14,258 nucleotides of DNA from contig CAZNZW010000067.1 in the NCBI GenBank assembly GCA_964577615.1, forward strand, positions 1 to 14,258, given 5' to 3'. Origin of the DNA: QNYZ01 sp964577615. GTDB taxonomy: Bacteria > Desulfobacterota > Desulfobacteria > Desulfobacterales > QNYZ01. This document shows positions 12,399 to 14,258 of the stretch, piece after piece (positions within the stretch are counted from its first letter, which is position 1; the number at the start of each line of letters is the position of its first letter). The position numbers and the translations under genes were made by a program. The notes under the pieces are model-generated. The model saw only the letters and a list, made by a program, of their open reading frames with translations, did no database searches and was not told where the DNA came from.

Positions 12399-13118
12399 TC
12401 AACGGGCCGGCGTGGGTTGCAGCCAGCGGTTGGTCGCGCCGGTGTAAAACCATTTATCCGGAAATCCCCGCCGCCGATTGAAAACCGGATGGTCGGCCCA
12501 AGTGACCAGCTCCTTGTAAGCCTCATGGATTTTGTGAAAAGACCGGGCGCTGCCCCCCCGGTCCGGATGGGCATTCATGGCCTGGCGCCGGAAGGCGGAT
12601 TTGATTTTTGCTAAAACATCGGGGGATACGAGGTCTTCCCGGGTTAAATCCAGACGGATGAGGAACTCTTTTCTCAGTACCGGCGTTTTCAATGACGGGG
12701 CGGCCACGGCAGCCGGTTTGTTTTTATTTGATACGGCCATTTCGAGCAGGCGGCGGGTGGCCAGATATCGTCGCTGGGTGCGGTCCCTTTCCTGCCACCA
12801 GTCCCGGCTCAGCCGGTTGGCCATCCGGACAAAGTCGTCCGCGGGCGGTCTTTTTTTTGACCGGGAGTGAATATAGCTGAAAATGCGATCTGAATCGGAA
12901 ACAATCACGTCCAGTATAATTAGCGAATCAGTAAAATAAAACGTGGCATAGCGCGCGTTAAGGGCGTTGAGCAGGCCGGTGTGCTGGTAGAGCCGGCGCT
13001 GAAGCCGTTGCCGGCAGGAAAAAGAACAGTATCTGCGGCCGTTGAGGTTCACCTTTGTGCCGCAGGACAGGCAGCCGGTGATCCGGGCGTTTTTTTTATT
13101 CGGGGAGGTTGACGACAT
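12399..13118 (-). CDS. Zinc-finger and J-domain protein
   Basis: A 239-residue protein with two recognisable parts. At the N-terminus, C16xxC19 and C31xxxC35 (CLSC ... CSFSC) form a small treble-clef-like zinc finger. Near the C-terminus, residues about 153-206 are a J-domain with the essential HPD at 184-186 (NAHPDRGGS), a preceding helix AKIKSAFRRQA and a following HKIHEAYKEL. HPD is the motif that stimulates Hsp70 (DnaK) ATPase in J-proteins. It lacks the Gly/Phe linker and CxxCxGxG zinc region of DnaJ itself, so it is not DnaJ or CbpA. The middle (about 40-150) is helical and basic, with no motif I recognise. The tail ends in KWFYTGATNRWLQP, possibly a short conserved ligand. No strong ribosome site precedes 13118. 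It probably recruits DnaK to an unknown client. Confidence 0.78.
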   Translation of the reverse strand: MSSTSPNKKNARITGCLSCGTKVNLNGRRYCSFSCRQRLQRRLYQHTGLLNALNARYATFYFTDSLIILDVIVSDSDRIFSYIHSRSKKRPPADDFVRMANRLSRDWWQERDRTQRRYLATRRLLEMAVSNKNKPAAVAAPSLKTPVLRKEFLIRLDLTREDLVSPDVLAKIKSAFRRQAMNAHPDRGGSARSFHKIHEAYKELVTWADHPVFNRRRGFPDKWFYTGATNRWLQPTPAR

Positions 13119-13178
13119 ACCGACACTGTAACAAAATATGAGCGGAGACTGAAGGTCGTTTTTTTATTTGGTCCGGAA

Positions 13179-13206
13179 ATAGTAAATTTTCTGGTGATCT
13201 TGACAA
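13179..13206 (-). promoter_or_regulatory. Candidate promoter for the J-domain gene
   Basis: Reading the minus strand, TTGTCA (complement of 13201-13206, 5/6 match) and TACTAT (complement of 13179-13184, 4/6) are separated by 16 bases, about 60 bases before the start codon. Its -35 box overlaps by five bases the -35 box of the divergent ABC-transporter promoter, so the two would compete for RNA polymerase. The assignment is by motif only. Confidence 0.4.
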
Positions 13207-13228
13207 AACCGGCCGGCCCGGATATAAA
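13200..13228 (+). promoter_or_regulatory. Near-consensus sigma70 promoter for the ABC transporter genes
   Basis: TTGACA (13200-13205), a 17-base spacer and TATAAA (13223-13228) match the sigma70 consensus at 11 of 12 positions, the same hexamers as the mltG promoter. Transcription would start near 13235, with a leader of about 65 bases to the ATG at 13301. CGGCCGG (13210-13216) and CCGGCCG (13231-13237) form an inverted repeat that brackets the -10 box and could serve as an operator. Confidence 0.75.
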
Positions 13229-13300
13229 ACCCGGCCGAATTTAACCGGGCACCGGAGAATGGCCTGCCCTTGAATATGTCAGACTGATGAAGGAGCCCCC

Positions 13301-14236
13301 ATGATCCATGTGGAGAACCTGACGAAATTTTATCGTGATTTCTGCGCTGTTGATTCGATCAGTTTCGATATCCGGCCGGGAGAGATCCTCGGACTGCTCG
13401 GGCCCAACGGCGCTGGAAAAACAACCACCCTGCGCATGTTGACGGGTTTTTTAACGCCGACTGACGGCAGTATCAGAATCAAGGATACCGCCATTGACGA
13501 AAACCCGCTGCGCACCCGGCAGCGGATCGGGTATCTGCCCGAATCGGCCCCTTTGTACCACGAGATGCTGGTGTACGATTATCTCCATTTTGTGGCCGAT
13601 ATCCGCCAGATCAGCGCCGGGGAAAAAGAAGCCCGCATCCGTGATCTGGGCGGTCTGTGTGGCCTGAACCCGGTGATGCACAAAACCATTGCCGTGCTTT
13701 CCAAAGGGTATAAACAGCGGGTGGGCCTGGCCCATGCAATGATGGGCGATCCGGAAATCCTGGTGCTTGACGAACCCACTTCCGGGCTCGATCCCAACCA
13801 GATTGTCGAGATCCGGGAAATCATCCGCCGGATCGGCCGTGAAAAAACGGTCATCCTGTCCACCCACATCCTCAGCGAAGCCGAGGCCACCTGCGATCGG
13901 ATCATGATTATTCATCAGGGCCGGATCGTGGCGGACGGCGATGCGGCCGATCTGAGAAACACGGCGGGTGAAAAACGACGTATCCGCATCGGCCTGACGG
14001 GCGCGGGCTTCGATACGGTCAAAGAAACGCTGGCCGGCGTACCGGGGGTTGACACCGTTGAGCCGGTTTCCGGCGATGACGACCGGGTCACCATCGATCT
14101 GGTTTACGGCGGCAGCGAGGATATCCGGGCGCAACTGTATCACCGGATCAAGGCGACCGACTGGGTATTGTACGAATTCTCCCAGCAGACCGAATCCCTT
14201 GAAACCATTTTCCGTGAATTAACCAAGGAGAATTGA
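13301..14236 (+). CDS. ABC transporter ATP-binding protein, GldA-like
   Basis: The 311-residue product is a complete nucleotide-binding subunit of an ABC-2 type exporter. Walker A is GPNGAGKT (34-41). The Q-loop position carries Glu80 (GYLPE), as in GldA/NosF-like proteins. The signature is LSKGYKQR (132-139), Walker B is ILVLDE (152-157), the D-loop is SGLD (160-163) and the switch His is His188 in STHILS. After about residue 225 there is an extra C-terminal domain, as in GldA. GldA is part of the gliding or secretion-linked GldAFG exporter in Bacteroidota, but homologues in other phyla have unrelated or unknown roles, so the cargo here is not determined. AAGGAG (13290-13295) sits 5 bases before the ATG. 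The stop is followed one base later by the start of the next gene, so a permease partner is expected. Confidence 0.93.
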   Translation: MIHVENLTKFYRDFCAVDSISFDIRPGEILGLLGPNGAGKTTTLRMLTGFLTPTDGSIRIKDTAIDENPLRTRQRIGYLPESAPLYHEMLVYDYLHFVADIRQISAGEKEARIRDLGGLCGLNPVMHKTIAVLSKGYKQRVGLAHAMMGDPEILVLDEPTSGLDPNQIVEIREIIRRIGREKTVILSTHILSEAEATCDRIMIIHQGRIVADGDAADLRNTAGEKRRIRIGLTGAGFDTVKETLAGVPGVDTVEPVSGDDDRVTIDLVYGGSEDIRAQLYHRIKATDWVLYEFSQQTESLETIFRELTKEN

Positions 14237-14237
14237 C

Positions 14238-14258
14238 ATGCGTCGGTTTTTCCATATT
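14238..14258 (+). CDS. Start of next gene, probable ABC-2 permease (partial)
   Basis: An ATG at 14238 opens 7 codons (MRRFFHI) before the window ends. AAGGAG (14225-14230) is 7 bases upstream, inside the end of the ATPase gene, and the gap to the ATPase stop is one base, typical of translational coupling. A basic-aromatic start of this kind is common for the membrane subunit of an ABC-2 exporter. The assignment is based on context, since the sequence is too short to identify a family. Confidence 0.6.

Noticed and set aside
13451..14143. A 230-codon minus-strand open frame opposite the ABC ATPase
   Set aside because: It is a shadow of the ATPase gene, whose Walker and signature motifs are complete.

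Overview
The window looks like chromosomal DNA from a GC-rich bacterium. It most resembles an anaerobic Desulfobacterota (former Deltaproteobacteria) of the Desulfobacteraceae/Desulfosarcinaceae kind. The hints are a ferredoxin-type 2-oxoacid oxidoreductase gamma subunit beside aconitase and isocitrate dehydrogenase, a short GNAT-type N-acetylglutamate synthase with a Cys-rich tail next to argB, and a divergently degenerate cytidylate-kinase-like protein. The taxonomic placement is inference from gene content; no rRNA or marker gene is present. I see no tRNA, rRNA, CRISPR array, insertion sequence or phage module.

Layout, left to right. (1) Positions 1-3040, plus strand: a leader with a sigma70-like promoter and a palindrome, a cytidylate-kinase-like protein, a probable N-acetylglutamate synthase split by a 100-N assembly gap, acetylglutamate kinase (argB), and a four-helix YvlD/phage-holin-4-type membrane protein. 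(2) Positions 3041-3080: a hairpin between convergent genes. (3) Positions 3093-9437, minus strand: a probable five-gene unit read icd, acnA, korC, hemW, usp. It encodes three consecutive TCA-cycle functions (citrate/isocitrate to 2-oxoglutarate, plus one subunit of 2-oxoglutarate:ferredoxin oxidoreductase), then a radical-SAM heme chaperone-like protein and a universal stress protein. (4) Positions 9438-9662: a divergent control region with alternative hairpins. (5) mltG, plus strand, from a TTG start behind a near-consensus promoter. (6) Positions 10762-12204, minus strand: a two-gene unit of an ADP-ribosylglycohydrolase-like protein and a DUF2062 membrane protein, preceded by a leader with a 12-bp direct repeat and a possible 23-codon small ORF. 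(7) A zinc-finger/J-domain protein, minus strand, divergent from (8) a GldA-type ABC transporter ATPase whose permease gene starts at the right edge. The -35 boxes of these two divergent transcripts overlap.

Most of the window is core metabolism and cell-envelope maintenance. I do not see a convincing new multi-gene system. The items most worth a second look are the assembly artefact inside the acetyltransferase gene (exact 55-bp contig-end duplication, removable in frame), the two enzymes with eroded active-site motifs (cytidylate-kinase-like and ADP-ribosylglycohydrolase-like), the lone korC inside a TCA operon, the zinc-finger/J-domain protein, and the palindromes and repeats in the regulatory regions.
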